From contig JAQFVV010006208.1 of assembly GCA_028023455.1 (NCBI GenBank), positions 9,346,963 to 9,410,962 of the forward strand: a stretch of 64,000 nt of DNA. Direction: 5' to 3'. The position numbers were made by a program, and so were the translations under genes. Source of the stretch: Epiperipatus broadwayi. Its lineage: Eukaryota; Onychophora; Udeonychophora; Euonychophora; Peripatidae. How positions within the stretch are numbered: position 1 is the first letter of the stretch; each line of letters starts with the position of its first letter. The notes under the pieces were generated by a model, which saw nothing but the letters and a program-made list of their open reading frames with translations, made no database searches and was not told the DNA's origin. This document shows positions 21,853-30,859 of this stretch, one piece after another.

Positions 21853-22473
21853 ATAAAGATTGATTATGATGAGTTAGAAGAAGTTAGCAACTGCAAATAC
21901 CTTGGTCAGATTATTAATACAGATGGAAACATAATGGATGAAATTAATCATAGAATTAAACTTGGTCAGAGTGCTTTTGGTAGAAATAACTAGATATTTA
22001 AAGAAAATATGCCTATGTGTTTGAAAAGGAAGGTTTTTAATAAATGTATTTACCAGTTCTTACTTATGGATCTGTGACTTAGACCCTTCATAGGAGAGCA
22101 ATACAGAGACTTCAGACCACTTTAAAGAAGTATGGAGAGATGCATGTTGGGAATAACAAGAGATCGAAAATGCAATATACAGGTAAGAGAACAAACCGGT
22201 ATTACTGACCTTATTGAAAAAATTAAAAGACTGAAGCGGAGTTGGGCTGGACATATTGTTAGAAGATATGTTAATAGATGGACAATTGAAATCTTAAACT
22301 GGATTCCATGAGATTGTAAAAGACTCAGAAAGAGACCACATGTGAGATGGATGGATGAAATAAGAAAGTGTGTGGGGGTGATGTGGAGAAGAGAAGCTAA
22401 AGATCAGAGAAGATGGATTGAACTTGGAGAGACCTTCATCCTGCAGTGGATTGACAATGGTTGATGATGATGA
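21853..22473 (+). mobile_element. 5'-truncated non-LTR retrotransposon, 3' end (LINE copy a)
   Basis: Conceptual reading with frameshifts gives IDYDELEEVSNCKYLGQIINTDGN, IKLGQSAFGRN, CLKRKVFNKC, GITRDRKCN and LKRSWAGHI. It ends before a GATGATGATGATG tail (22462-22474). These blocks belong to the region after the reverse transcriptase palm and to the C terminus of RTE-like elements, which end in simple trinucleotide tails. Frameshifts and stops make it dead. Clade assignment is from remembered motif order. Confidence 0.8.
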
Positions 22474-22489
22474 TGTGCAATACATTAAT

Positions 22490-22855
22490 ATTTTGACTTA
22501 CCACCAAGCATCTCTCATGTTCCTGAACAATATTTTTAATTTTAAAATATAAAGTGCTAACCAAAGTGTAATTGAAGGTTTAAATCCTATAATGTTTAGT
22601 CTTAATTTTTGTATTTATTATTTTAACTAATCTTGATCTTTTATTCACTATTTATTTCTACTTTTCCTGTGTCTAACTTTTCTATTATCATCATCAGTAT
22701 AACCTGATTATTATGATCATTTATTATTCTTATTTATAACTAATCTTACTATTACTATTTATAATTACATTTTGATAACCTCATTCCTAGAATTAAAGCC
22801 AACTGCTTCAAATATATAATATTCAAATATGAGTATATTGTCTATACTAAACTTA
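22490..22855. other. AT-rich spacer
   Basis: Nothing is recognised between the LINE tail and the T4/T5 palindrome. Confidence 0.4.
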
Positions 22856-22956
22856 ATGTAATTAGATGGGACTTGAACTCAGACTTTCAAGCTCCCTACA
22901 ATTATGCACTATGTTATAAACTGATACACATCACTACATATGTGAAAAAAATAAAT

Positions 22957-23011
22957 GATCTCCAATATATGTATTTCATACTGAACCAGCACTCATCAGT
23001 TGGTCCAGATC
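22957..23011 (-). ncRNA. Type I hammerhead ribozyme, family T (T4)
   Basis: On minus: GATCTGGACCAA, CTGATGA, GTGCT-GGTTC-AGTAT, GAAATACATATA, TTGGAGATC. Two changes in the 3' strand of stem II (AGCAC to AGTAT) replace two G-C pairs by G.U wobbles, so all five positions still pair. The core is intact. Confidence 0.8.
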
Positions 23012-23288
23012 ACCATCTCCCACACACATATACAATCAATGCTTAGTTTATATTAAGATAGCAACTCTTTCTTCTCTACCGTCCAACTCTTCAGCCATCC
23101 ATATCATTGAAAATAAGTTGAAAATCCGATGATGGAACGGCTTTGATTGTTCAATCATCCGATTTTCAATGTCATGGATGACTGAAGAGTTAGAGAGTGG
23201 AGAAAACTGAAGCTTGTCCATTAATGTTTGAAGATTTGTTGTCTTAATATAAACTGAGCATTGATTGTATATAAATGTGGGAGATGAT

Positions 23289-23344
23289 GATCTGGACCAA
23301 CTCATGAGTTCTGGTTTAGCATAAAATACATATATTGGAGATCA
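23289..23344 (+). ncRNA. Inactivated family T hammerhead (T5)
   Basis: The core is CTCATGA instead of CTGATGA (the invariant G5 is C), the GAAA became AAAA, and stem II (GTTCT/AGCAT) is weak. Stem I halves GATC...CCAA and TTGG...GATC remain. Predicted inactive. Confidence 0.7.
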
Positions 23345-23857
23345 TTTATCTTTTTCACATTATGTGGCCATATGTATCAGTTATATAAGATAGAGTGCAT
23401 AGCTATAGGGAGCTTGAAAGTGTATATATATATATAATAATATAACTTTATATCTGTAATATTGTGGAAGAAATTATTCCTCACACATGCTAGAATTGAC
23501 TCAGACTCTTCTGTCAATAATTGTTTTAAAACCATTTACGCATGTAGATGTGTACATGCAACTATATGCTAATATGAAAAAAATAAAAATAAGAAAGGTC
23601 TATAGCATAGAGGGTCACTATACATCTACCTGCTTTGCCCACAGCCTAAGATTTGAATCTGGGATAAGTAAAATTTGTAAATTTATTCGGGTTGCAAACA
23701 GGCTTGGACTTTTTTTTTCGAGTAATCAAATCAGTCTATAAGTAACTCAGCTAATCATCTGATATTGGTCAGTAAATGAATGTTTAGCTGTTTTAACTAG
23801 AGGTTAAAACAAAGGTGAACACTCAAACTCTCATTATCTGATAACTTCATTGTTTCT

Positions 23858-23998
23858 CTGTGAAAAGTTCACACATATATAGGTACCCGATTATTTAAAA
23901 ATACATAACCATAAATTCGTTAAATATCTGTGAAAAGTTCACACATATATATGTACCTGATTATTTAAAAATATATAACCATAAATTTGTTAAATATA
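23858..23998 (+). repeat. 70 bp tandem duplication
   Basis: CTGTGAAAAGTTCACACATATAT...CATAAATTCGTTAAATAT occurs at 23858 and again at 23928 with few differences. Confidence 0.8.
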
Positions 23999-23999
23999 T

Positions 24000-24860
24000 G
24001 TGTGTTTGTGTGTGTATATATATATACACACACACAAATTTTCATCAAAGGTTTGTTGTCTTTGTTGTTGTGCCAATAAAAGAAAATCTAGAATACAAAT
24101 GTTGTACATCTTTCTTTCTTTTTTATTTTTTATAATGGTGTTTAATGGGAAAATAAGTCTGGATGATTTGTGTAACATGTATAGATTTCTTCCAGTTGAG
24201 AAATTTTTAAAGCACGCAGTGACTGAAGCTGGATGAGCGGGAGAAGGCCAAACCAATAGCTTTATTAGCTATAATATTGATTAGCTGGTCGCCATACCTG
24301 CTCTTCGCTAGCAAACATGAAGCTGACCAAACAAATCGGGTTTATTCTGGTAACCATCCTCTAATCCCTGAAAATCCTGCCCTCAATATTACCCGCACTG
24401 TTCCTTCTTTTCACAAAGTGATTTTTATTCTAATCTCATTTTCACACTGCTTATTTTCTGTCTCTGTCTTTTTTAGTAAATAACAAAATCGCCTGTAAAT
24501 TATTGATATGTTGAGCCTCCTAACTGGTCACCTGTTTTGTATGAAGTAAACATGTTGTCATTTAGTCTTTAATTAATCAGGCTTATTTAGGGCTAGTCAG
24601 AACAACACAGATGTAGATTCACCTATAGCTAGGTCACCCTGGTTTAGCTAAATAATCATTATTATTACTTTTATTATTATTTAAAATCGACATGTAATTT
24701 GATTATGGAGTTTAGTAATAGTTAATAAATATATAACAGATAAGAAATAGTATTAAATTTTCTACCAACTTACTGCCACGGCTATCAATTTTACGATCGT
24801 TAGCTAAAAATTAATATAAATCAAATATTTTTATAAATATAAATGATATAACGTTTAATA
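24000..24860. other. Non-coding stretch with a TG/TA/CA palindrome
   Basis: A TGTGTGTGTATATATATACACACACACA microsatellite palindrome lies at about 24001-24037. The sequence at 24190-24420 is less AT-rich but has no recognisable frame. No gene is seen. Confidence 0.5.
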
Positions 24861-24879
24861 TATATCTTAATATATATCT

Positions 24880-25110
24880 GAGCACTTATAGTATATATGT
24901 GTGGGAGATGATAATCTGGACCAACTGATGATTGCTGGTTTAGCATGAAATACGTATATTGGTGATTATTTATCTTTTCAGTATATATGTGCTTGAGTGT
25001 ATCAGTGTTCTTAGATAGAGTGGGGAGTGGTGGGTCATGTGAAAGTCTGTGCTCATATACCCTATATTACATTTATAGACACAGGTATATAATAAGCCTG
25101 TGTTTCAGTT
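24880..25110 (+). mobile_element. HHR element family T, subfamily 2 (T6)
   Basis: The unit has the ribozyme followed by TGATTATTTATCTTTTCA, ATATGTGCTTGAGTGTATCAG, ATGTGAAAGTCTGTGCTCAT and an ACAGGTATATAATAAGCCTGT hairpin end. Subfamily 2 (T6-T9 and the copy at the window end) differs from subfamily 1 by AATC/GATT in stem I and a different tail. Confidence 0.72.
24913..24967 (+). ncRNA. Hammerhead ribozyme, family T subfamily 2 (T6)
   Basis: AATCTGGACCAA, CTGATGA, TTGCT-GGTTT-AGCAT, GAAA, TACGTATA, TTGGTGATT. The outer stem I pair set AATC/GATT is a covarying replacement of GATC/GATC. Stem II has four pairs above a T.T mismatch at the base. Stem III ATACGTAT is self-complementary, with an AUA cleavage triplet. 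Probably weakened. Confidence 0.65.
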
Positions 25111-25540
25111 ATAACGTTTAAATAAGATTCGTGTAGCTTATATCTCACTTTAAAACGGATAAAAATTACTGCCCCTTTTGCAGTTTAAACATTACAAACT
25201 CAGAACTCTGGATTGAAGAACACACTATTGCTTTAGTTTTCAGATTGTATAATATGATCTCCTAAACGATAATCTTTCAATTAGTTGTTTATAAATTTTC
25301 TGTTTATATATATTTGCACGCACATATAGATCCATTCTTTTTGTGTATTATAACCAAATAATAATACTCGACTACTATTGGTTGTGTCATGTCATCGATT
25401 ATCATGCTTTTAACTCAATTTTATTCTGCTCATATGACAAAGGCAAATCATTCCATAAGTCAATATCTGGAAATCATCAAAAAATTGGGAGGGATCTTGT
25501 AAGTATATGAATTTTCCTGCTGAGGGTCGCCTGTGACAGA
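25110..25540. other. AT-rich spacer
   Basis: Nothing is recognised. Confidence 0.4.
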
Positions 25541-25691
25541 ATGACTCGGTTAGAGCGTTACTTTAAAATTTAATATCCAAGAAAAAGTCCAGGTTCGATT
25601 CCCATGCTAGTACTGTCTGGACCGACACCTGAAGGAGAGAGGAGAATGATGCCATTGAAATGATGTCTATATACTAACCTGTGTGCTATTA
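25541..25691 (+). mobile_element. Family E element, left part (tRNA-like head plus HHR relic), split by a B element
   Basis: A tRNA-like head has TGACTCGGTTAGAGCG (A-box region) and GGTTCGATTCCCATG (B box, about 25591-25605). It is followed by ACACCTGAAGGAGAGAGGAG, ATGCCATTGAAATGATGTC and TATATACTAACCTGTG. The latter aligns with the better E copy at 60112-60511. Family B copy 2 is inserted here, and E resumes at 26692. The head resembles tRNA-Leu, which would make E a tRNA-derived SINE with a hammerhead-like body. Confidence 0.6.
25678..25691 (+). repeat. Left TSD of family B copy 2
   Basis: CCTGTGTGCTATTA is identical at 26678-26691. The E-family sequence is continuous across the two copies, confirming an insertion. 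Confidence 0.8.
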
Positions 25692-25845
25692 AACCACTAA
25701 ACATTACATGATCACTATTTCTTATGCTAGCACATTACTGTTATTAAAACAGGTAAAGATACAGTAGTGGCACTCAGTGCCAACCAGAGTAATCAATGGA
25801 TGCCAGAAGGCTTGTGCATAAAATCCCTATCTAGTGCCTACTCAT

Positions 25846-25900
25846 CCAATATCCCCAGACTAGTTTCTGGCTTGTGGCCTTCGTCAGTGAGGAGCTTTGG
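25846..25900 (-). ncRNA. Hammerhead ribozyme, family B (copy 2a)
   Basis: On minus: CCAAAGC-TCCTCA, CTGACGA (position 7 C is tolerated), AGGC-CACAA-GCCA, GAAA, CTAGTC, TGGGGATATTGG. Stem II has three G/C pairs above an A.A mismatch. Stem III ACTAGT is self-complementary and the cleavage triplet is GUC. Stem I pairs TCCTCA/TGGGGA and CCAA/TTGG across an internal loop. Confidence 0.7.
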
Positions 25901-26526
25901 TTCTGAGAGCATTGAACCTAGACCCTTAGGATCTAATGCAACCCTCTAGCAGCCATCTTTTATCTCCACTTAACTACAAAACTATGAGAATAAAGTTAAA
26001 AACACAGTAATATTTTCAATCTAAGCTCAATAGCTTATATAGTCATATGGGTCTGAACCCAGTTCAGTACTTATACATTTTGATGTCTTTGGCTCTTTAA
26101 CAACCATAGCCACCACTATCCTATTATGCAGGATTGGTGTTAAACCACTAAACATCATATGATCACTATTTCTTATGCTAGCACATTACTGTTATTGATT
26201 ACTCTGAGTGGCACTACTGTATTGGAGAGTTTTGCCTGTTTTAATAACAGTAATGTGCTAGCATAAGAAATGGTGATCATGTGATGTTTAGTGGTTTAAC
26301 ACCAATCCTTCCTAATAGGATAATGGTGGCTGTGGTTGTTAAAGAGCCAAAGTCATCAAAATGCTTTGGGTGCTGAATTGAGTTCAGACCTATATGACTA
26401 TATAAGGTATTGAGCTTAGATTGAAAATATTATTGTGTTTTCAATTTTATTCTTATAATTTTGTAGTTAAGTAGAGATAAAAGGTGGCCGCTGGAGGGTT
26501 GCATTAGATCCTATGATCTAGGTGCA

Positions 26527-26579
26527 GCAGCTCCTCACTGACGAAGGCCACAAGCCAGAAACTAGTTAGGGGATATTGG
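26527..26579 (+). ncRNA. Family B hammerhead (copy 2b), altered cleavage site
   Basis: CTGACGA, AGGC-CACAA-GCCA and GAAA match copy 2a. The cleavage site reads AGTTAGGGG instead of AGTCTGGGG, giving a GUU triplet and an A.A mismatch at the start of stem I. The upstream CCAA of stem I is lost. Reduced activity is expected. Confidence 0.6.
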
Positions 26580-26691
26580 ATGATTAGGCACTAGATAGGG
26601 ATTTTATGCACAAGCCTTCTGGCATCCATTGATTATTCTGGTTGGCACTGAGTGGGACTACTGTATGGAGAGTTTTTCCTGTGTGCTATTA

Positions 26692-26830
26692 CTAATAGTT
26701 GAACATAATTGTAAAATTTAAATAAAATTGAACATTTTTCTAAAGACATTCAATATTTAATTTTAGACAATGAAAATAGCCAATATATAAATACAACTAA
26801 AATGCCATTATAACAAAATTTAGACAGACC
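26692..26830 (+). mobile_element. Family E element, right part
   Basis: After the B insertion, CTAATAGTTGAACAT, TTTAAATAAAATTGAACA, AAGACATTCAATATTTA and AATATATAAATACAACT match the right arm of the E palindrome at about 60405-60511. Confidence 0.65.
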
Positions 26831-27149
26831 CAATCAATTAACTTTTTTATATAAATTTGAAGGAATAGCCCGTTTGCAATTAAACTCCCAGAGAGTGGAT
26901 AAAAATTACTCCAGAGAACAAGTGAGGCTCTGTTAAGAGAAAGAATAAATGCTCAAAGGTTTTCCAGGGATCAAACCTTGCATTCCATTAGTAATGTAGA
27001 CTGTTTTCTAAAAAATAAACTTACTGATGAAGACTTCACAAGAGTTTCTCAAGCAGTAAGAAAATCATAATCTAAATTATATGGAAAAATACAGGTGCCA
27101 AAAGAAAAAAACTCGCAAACTTACATGGGCATCTAAAAGTCATAATGTA

Positions 27150-27550
27150 TCAAGCAGTCAACCAGCTTCATTTATTAAAAATATTCTAAACATCCTACAG
27201 ATGCTAAAATTTCTGTTCTTGAAACATGCCATCTAATATCCATTATTAGACATAATGGTATCCACTGGGAAGGTCACTCAAAAATTGCCTTAAGAAGAAG
27301 GAACAGAATTACATAGGAAAATAAAAAGAATGCTTGAGAGACAGCAAAAATGGGAATCAAACATTTCCTATGATGAGTGGAAAGCAATTAAATCTCTCAA
27401 AGTAGATAAATCTATAATTATTTTTCCTGCTGACAAAGGCAATGCAACAATTGTAATGGATACAACTGATAATGATAACAAAAGTTCTCATAATAGCCCA
27501 ATACAGAAAAGTGGCAAAACATCCAAAACCGAGTACAGACACAAAGTTAT
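27150..27550 (+). pseudogene. Penelope-like element (PLE) reverse transcriptase fragment
   Basis: The frame starting at 27330 reads RQQKWESNISYDEWKAIKSLKVDKSIIIFPADKGNATIVMDTTDNDNK. The block (I/V)xPADKG(N/R)ATVVMDxxDY is a hallmark of the N-terminal finger region of PLE reverse transcriptases. Upstream, with frameshifts, IIRHNGIHWEGHSKIALRR and KRM fit the preceding linker. Downstream the frame runs out where the hAT sequence begins (about 27560). The catalytic YADD region and the GIY-YIG endonuclease are absent, so this is a short relic. It matters because PLEs are known carriers of hammerhead ribozymes. Confidence 0.7.
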
Positions 27551-27559
27551 AAGCATAAC

Positions 27560-28480
27560 TCGGAAAGCATTGCAGGCCAGCTGTTTTTATTCGCCAACAT
27601 GATGTAAACTTATGAGTAAGTGAAAAGCTTTTGGAAGTTATTCTAGTGCATGACACAACCACTAGGGTTGATATTTTAATGCATTTATGGAAGTTCTGAA
27701 ATGATAAAACTGACAGTGCTCCTGTCATGGCTGATCTTATTAACAGAGTTGTCATACAACTAGAAGAAAAATCAGAGAACAATATAATACTCTTTGTCAA
27801 TATTTTCATTGCATTTGTCAACAGCATATATTATGCTTCAATGTTTTGAATATCGGAGATATCATTTTAAAATGTCACTAAAAGTGTAAATTATATTTGT
27901 ATACATGGGCTTAATCCTGCCAATTTAGTATATTTTTAGAAGATATAGGAAGTATATTCACTAATCTAGCTTATACACAAATTTGGCGACTTTCTAGTCA
28001 TAATGTTTTAAATTGATTCTTTCAGTTGTTGTTCGAAATTTTTTATTATTTAGAATTGAAAAATTATTAATGTGGACTATTAAAAGATGATGATCCATGG
28101 ATAAAAGATTCGAATTTTTAGTTGATATCGCAAATCACCTTAGTCAAGTTAATCTTAAACTATCATGTGGTCACCACATTATTTGATAATATTAATGTTT
28201 TCAAAAAGAAATTATTACTCTGGCGAAAAGAAATTCAAAAAGAAAATTTATCTCATTTTGAATACTGCTAATCATTAAAAAAAATCATCAGAATTGGAAT
28301 TTTCAGAATATGATCATGAAATTAAATTATTACAAAATGAATTCAAAAGATTTTTGGCCATCGAGAAATGTGAAAATCAACTTCACCTATTTATTTATCT
28401 ATTGATTTTGAGACCATTGATGACAGTCTACAACTGGAAATAATTAGAATTCGGTGTGATTTCATATTGAAATAAAAATA
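27560..28480 (+). pseudogene. hAT transposase relic (GTF2IRD2/SCAND3-like)
   Basis: In changing frames the sequence reads FIRQHDVNL, VSEKLLEVILVHDTTTRVDIL, TDSAPVMADLINRVVIQLEEK, FHCICQQHILCFNVLN and NVTKSVNYI. It continues FLVDIANHLSQVNLKL, FKKKLLLWRKEIQKENLSHF, SEFSEYDHEIKLLQNEFKR, IEKCENQLHLF and SIDFETIDDSLQLEIIRIRCDF. This order matches the catalytic and C-terminal parts of hAT transposases related to GTF2IRD2. Stops and frameshifts show it is dead. It abuts the PLE fragment, so one probably inserted into the other. Confidence 0.8.
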
Positions 28481-28955
28481 TGGATGTTGGAATTCTACAT
28501 TTCTAGAATTGTTCATCAGTCGACCGATTGTGTTAAGTGCAATTAAGTATATTTAAGCTATATTCGGTAAATATAGATGTTGGATTTCTACAATTCTAGA
28601 TTTATTTATCAGTCAAGCAATTGTGTTAAGTGCAATTAAATATCTTTTAGATATATTCAGTAGATATGGATGTTGAAATTCTACATTTCTAAAATTATTT
28701 ATCAGTCAATCGATTGTGTTAGGTGCAATTAAATATATTTTAGCTATATATGGTAGATATAGATGTTGGATTTCTACATTTCTAGAATTATTTATCAGTC
28801 GATCGATTGTGTTAGGTGCAATTAAGTATATTTTAGCTATATTCGGTAGATATAGATGTTGGCTTTCTATATTTCTAGAATTGTTTATCAGTCAACTGAT
28901 TGTGTTAGGTACAATTAAGTATATTTTAGCTATATTCGGTAGCACATATTTAAAC
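28470..28955 (+). repeat. 93 bp minisatellite, about 5 copies
   Basis: The block GATGTTGG/GATGTTGAA...TTTCTAGAATT.TTTATCAGTC recurs at 28483, 28576, 28668, 28762 and 28855 (spacing 93, 92, 94, 93). Because 93 is a multiple of three, one frame (28716-29060) stays open over three units with a 31-residue repeat (LGAIKYILAI.GRYRCW). The ATG is weak and the flanks are non-coding, so I do not regard it as a gene. Confidence 0.85.
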
Positions 28956-28959
28956 AACT

Positions 28960-30420
28960 ATTTTCAACTCTTAAAAAAAAAAAAAACCTGCGGAAAGATC
29001 AAGATTAACAGACAAGCATCTGCAATTAATTTTAAAATAACAAATTCAGTAATATCTTAAAAATTTGGTTCGTGAAAAATATCGCCATATTTTTTCAAAA
29101 AAAGTGAGATGTAGTTTGATTTAAATAATGTAAACTTGAAGAAAAAAAAAACTTTGGTGCTTCATATTATTTTTGTAACATGATCGTATTTTTACATATG
29201 GTATTTTGTATGTGTTAATAAAAAAAATACGCTTCCTCTTTTATTTCAAGGGTTTTATTTGTAATGTGGCCAATGGTTCGGTCCTTGACTGTGAATAAGT
29301 TTGACCTGCCTGCTTTACAATAATATAATTTCTGGATATTTTGCCTGAATGTCAATGTGCACAGTGTCTTGCGGTTTATTAATCAGTTTATACACTTTCA
29401 AACAGATCTCCAGACAGGAATTGAAATCAATGACCTATTAAGTTTTATCATAATTGTTAATAATATAATTCAATATTTATTAATAATTCACTCATCTATG
29501 CACAAGGAGCTAAAGATTCATTCCCATAAATTTTCCACACCATTATCTTGTGAGTAGGCAGATATTTGGGTTCTGGTCACCAGTATGTAGCAGTAACGGT
29601 AAGTATCTCCTAGTAACTCAATCCACTGCCCATTTACATGCATAAATCATTAAGCCCAGAAAGTAATCATTTTATCAACACAAAATACATAGTGAATGAA
29701 TTCATCATATGCCAGGCTACCTCTGATAATGTTGGAAATATTAATAAAGCAGTGATGGGCATATGTTTCATTATTTTCAACTTCTGAGCAGGAATAGATC
29801 ACATCTGCATATATATAATTTCGACATACTAATGTGTGGTGACATGATCATTAATGAACCGATTCTCAGCTTTATGATATTGAGAATTACTGTGATAGTA
29901 CTACTGTACTTTGGCACTCTCTTGTGGCTATCTTGCAAGAGTTAAAGTCCTTTTAAATTATATTGGTAAGATATATATATATATATGAGTATAACTAACT
30001 GATGGAAAATATAACAGTGAGATCCAGGGTGAACCTTTTATAGCTTTATTAGAATGTTTGAGGATTTAGATGCTAGGATGACCTCATAACCATCAATTGC
30101 TGCAAAAAATCATGATTTTTCTACATCTTCGTTTAGGCCTATCTTCTATATTTCAAATGAAGCACCATTATGAAAGAAGGATCATCTGCTTTCGCTTAAA
30201 TTTAGATAATGTTAACATTTTCTACTAGTAAACAAGTTAAAATTACAAAGCAATTTATAAATCTTTATTAAATATTTTTTATTTATAATAAATTGTTTTT
30301 GACATAAATATTACATCGATATTAATTATTTTAAATTGTCAATTAAATATTGGAGTGATCACTATGTGCATAATTATCAATAATTATCAAAGCTGTATGC
30401 TAGTAATTTTCAAAATGTCA
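28960..30420. other. Non-coding stretch
   Basis: Short frames at 29357-29557 and 29763-29945 have no family signature. An (AT) run lies at about 29970-29984. I see nothing else. Confidence 0.5.
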
Positions 30421-30423
30421 GTG

Positions 30424-30499
30424 ACCGCCGCTTTACAAGCAGTTGTCCCGGGATAGCGGGTTCGCTTCCCGGCTGATGCTATGACACGTGGAAAAAAAA
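30424..30499 (+). mobile_element. tRNA-derived SINE (S2), 5'-truncated
   Basis: CGCTTTACAAGCAGTTGTCC, GCGGGTTCGCTTCCCGG (B box), TGATGCTATGACACGTGG and A8 match the 3' half of the SINE at 41352. The A-box half is missing. Confidence 0.7.
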
Positions 30500-30572
30500 T
30501 GATAGTTTATTTTATTTTATAGACATCACATTTTAATACAGATTATGAAATATGTAATCTGTATTACATATT

Positions 30573-30852
30573 TTAGATTTTGCAGATGATGTAGTTGTTT
30601 TTGCACATAATGCTTTAGCACTGCAGGAAATGTTGCAGGATTTATCAGATGAAAGCAGGACTAAAGATAAATGTTAAAAAGACTAAAGTAATGTTCAATG
30701 GATTTTCTCAAAATGTGAAATGATTACGATGAGTTAGAAGAAGTTAACAGCTACAAATATCTTAGTCAGATTATTAATACAGATGAAAACATAATGGATG
30801 AAATTAATCATAGAACTTGGTTGGAGTGCTTTTGGTAGAAATAATTTGATAC
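30573..30852 (+). mobile_element. LINE copy b, reverse transcriptase palm fragment
   Basis: The reading LDFADDVVVFAHNALALQEMLQDLSDESR includes the catalytic FADD motif. It is followed, after frameshifts, by KINVKKTKVMFNGFSQNVK, YDELEEVNSYKYLSQIINTDEN and LVGVLLVEII. It is an internal fragment with both ends missing. Confidence 0.8.
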
Positions 30853-30859
30853 TGTACTG

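Larger units (their letters stand above)
22855..23430. mobile_element. Family T full palindrome with two hammerheads (T4/T5)
   Basis: Two nearly complete T units lie head to head. The minus unit runs 22855-23140 and the plus unit 23150-23430, with arms of about 285 bp turning near 23145. Each arm ends in the B-box-like tail (TTGAACTCAGACTTTC on the left). One ribozyme lies in each arm (T4 minus, T5 plus). No coding capacity is seen. Confidence 0.8.
25692..26679. mobile_element. Foldback HHR element, family B, copy 2
   Basis: The insert is a head-to-head palindrome of B units. The minus half (25692-26193) and plus half (26194-26679) turn near the TTATTGATTACTCTG block. Each half includes a ribozyme, the GGAGGGTTGCATTAGATCC block and the GTTCAGACCTATATGACTAT block. 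Within the plus part the ATTGATTA.TCT block recurs after 434 bp, so more than one unit length is present. The TSD is 12-14 bp, and the direct repeats are exactly 1,000 bp apart. No protein is encoded. Confidence 0.82.

Noticed and set aside
27016-27030. CTGATGA as another hammerhead
   Set aside because: No GAAA or stem II follows at the right distance.
27357-27827. 156-codon minus frame, the longest in the window
   Set aside because: It is antisense to the PLE and hAT relics, which give clear homology on plus.
28716-29060. Repeat protein of 114 residues
   Set aside because: It is explained by a 93 bp minisatellite. The frame is open only because the period is divisible by three.
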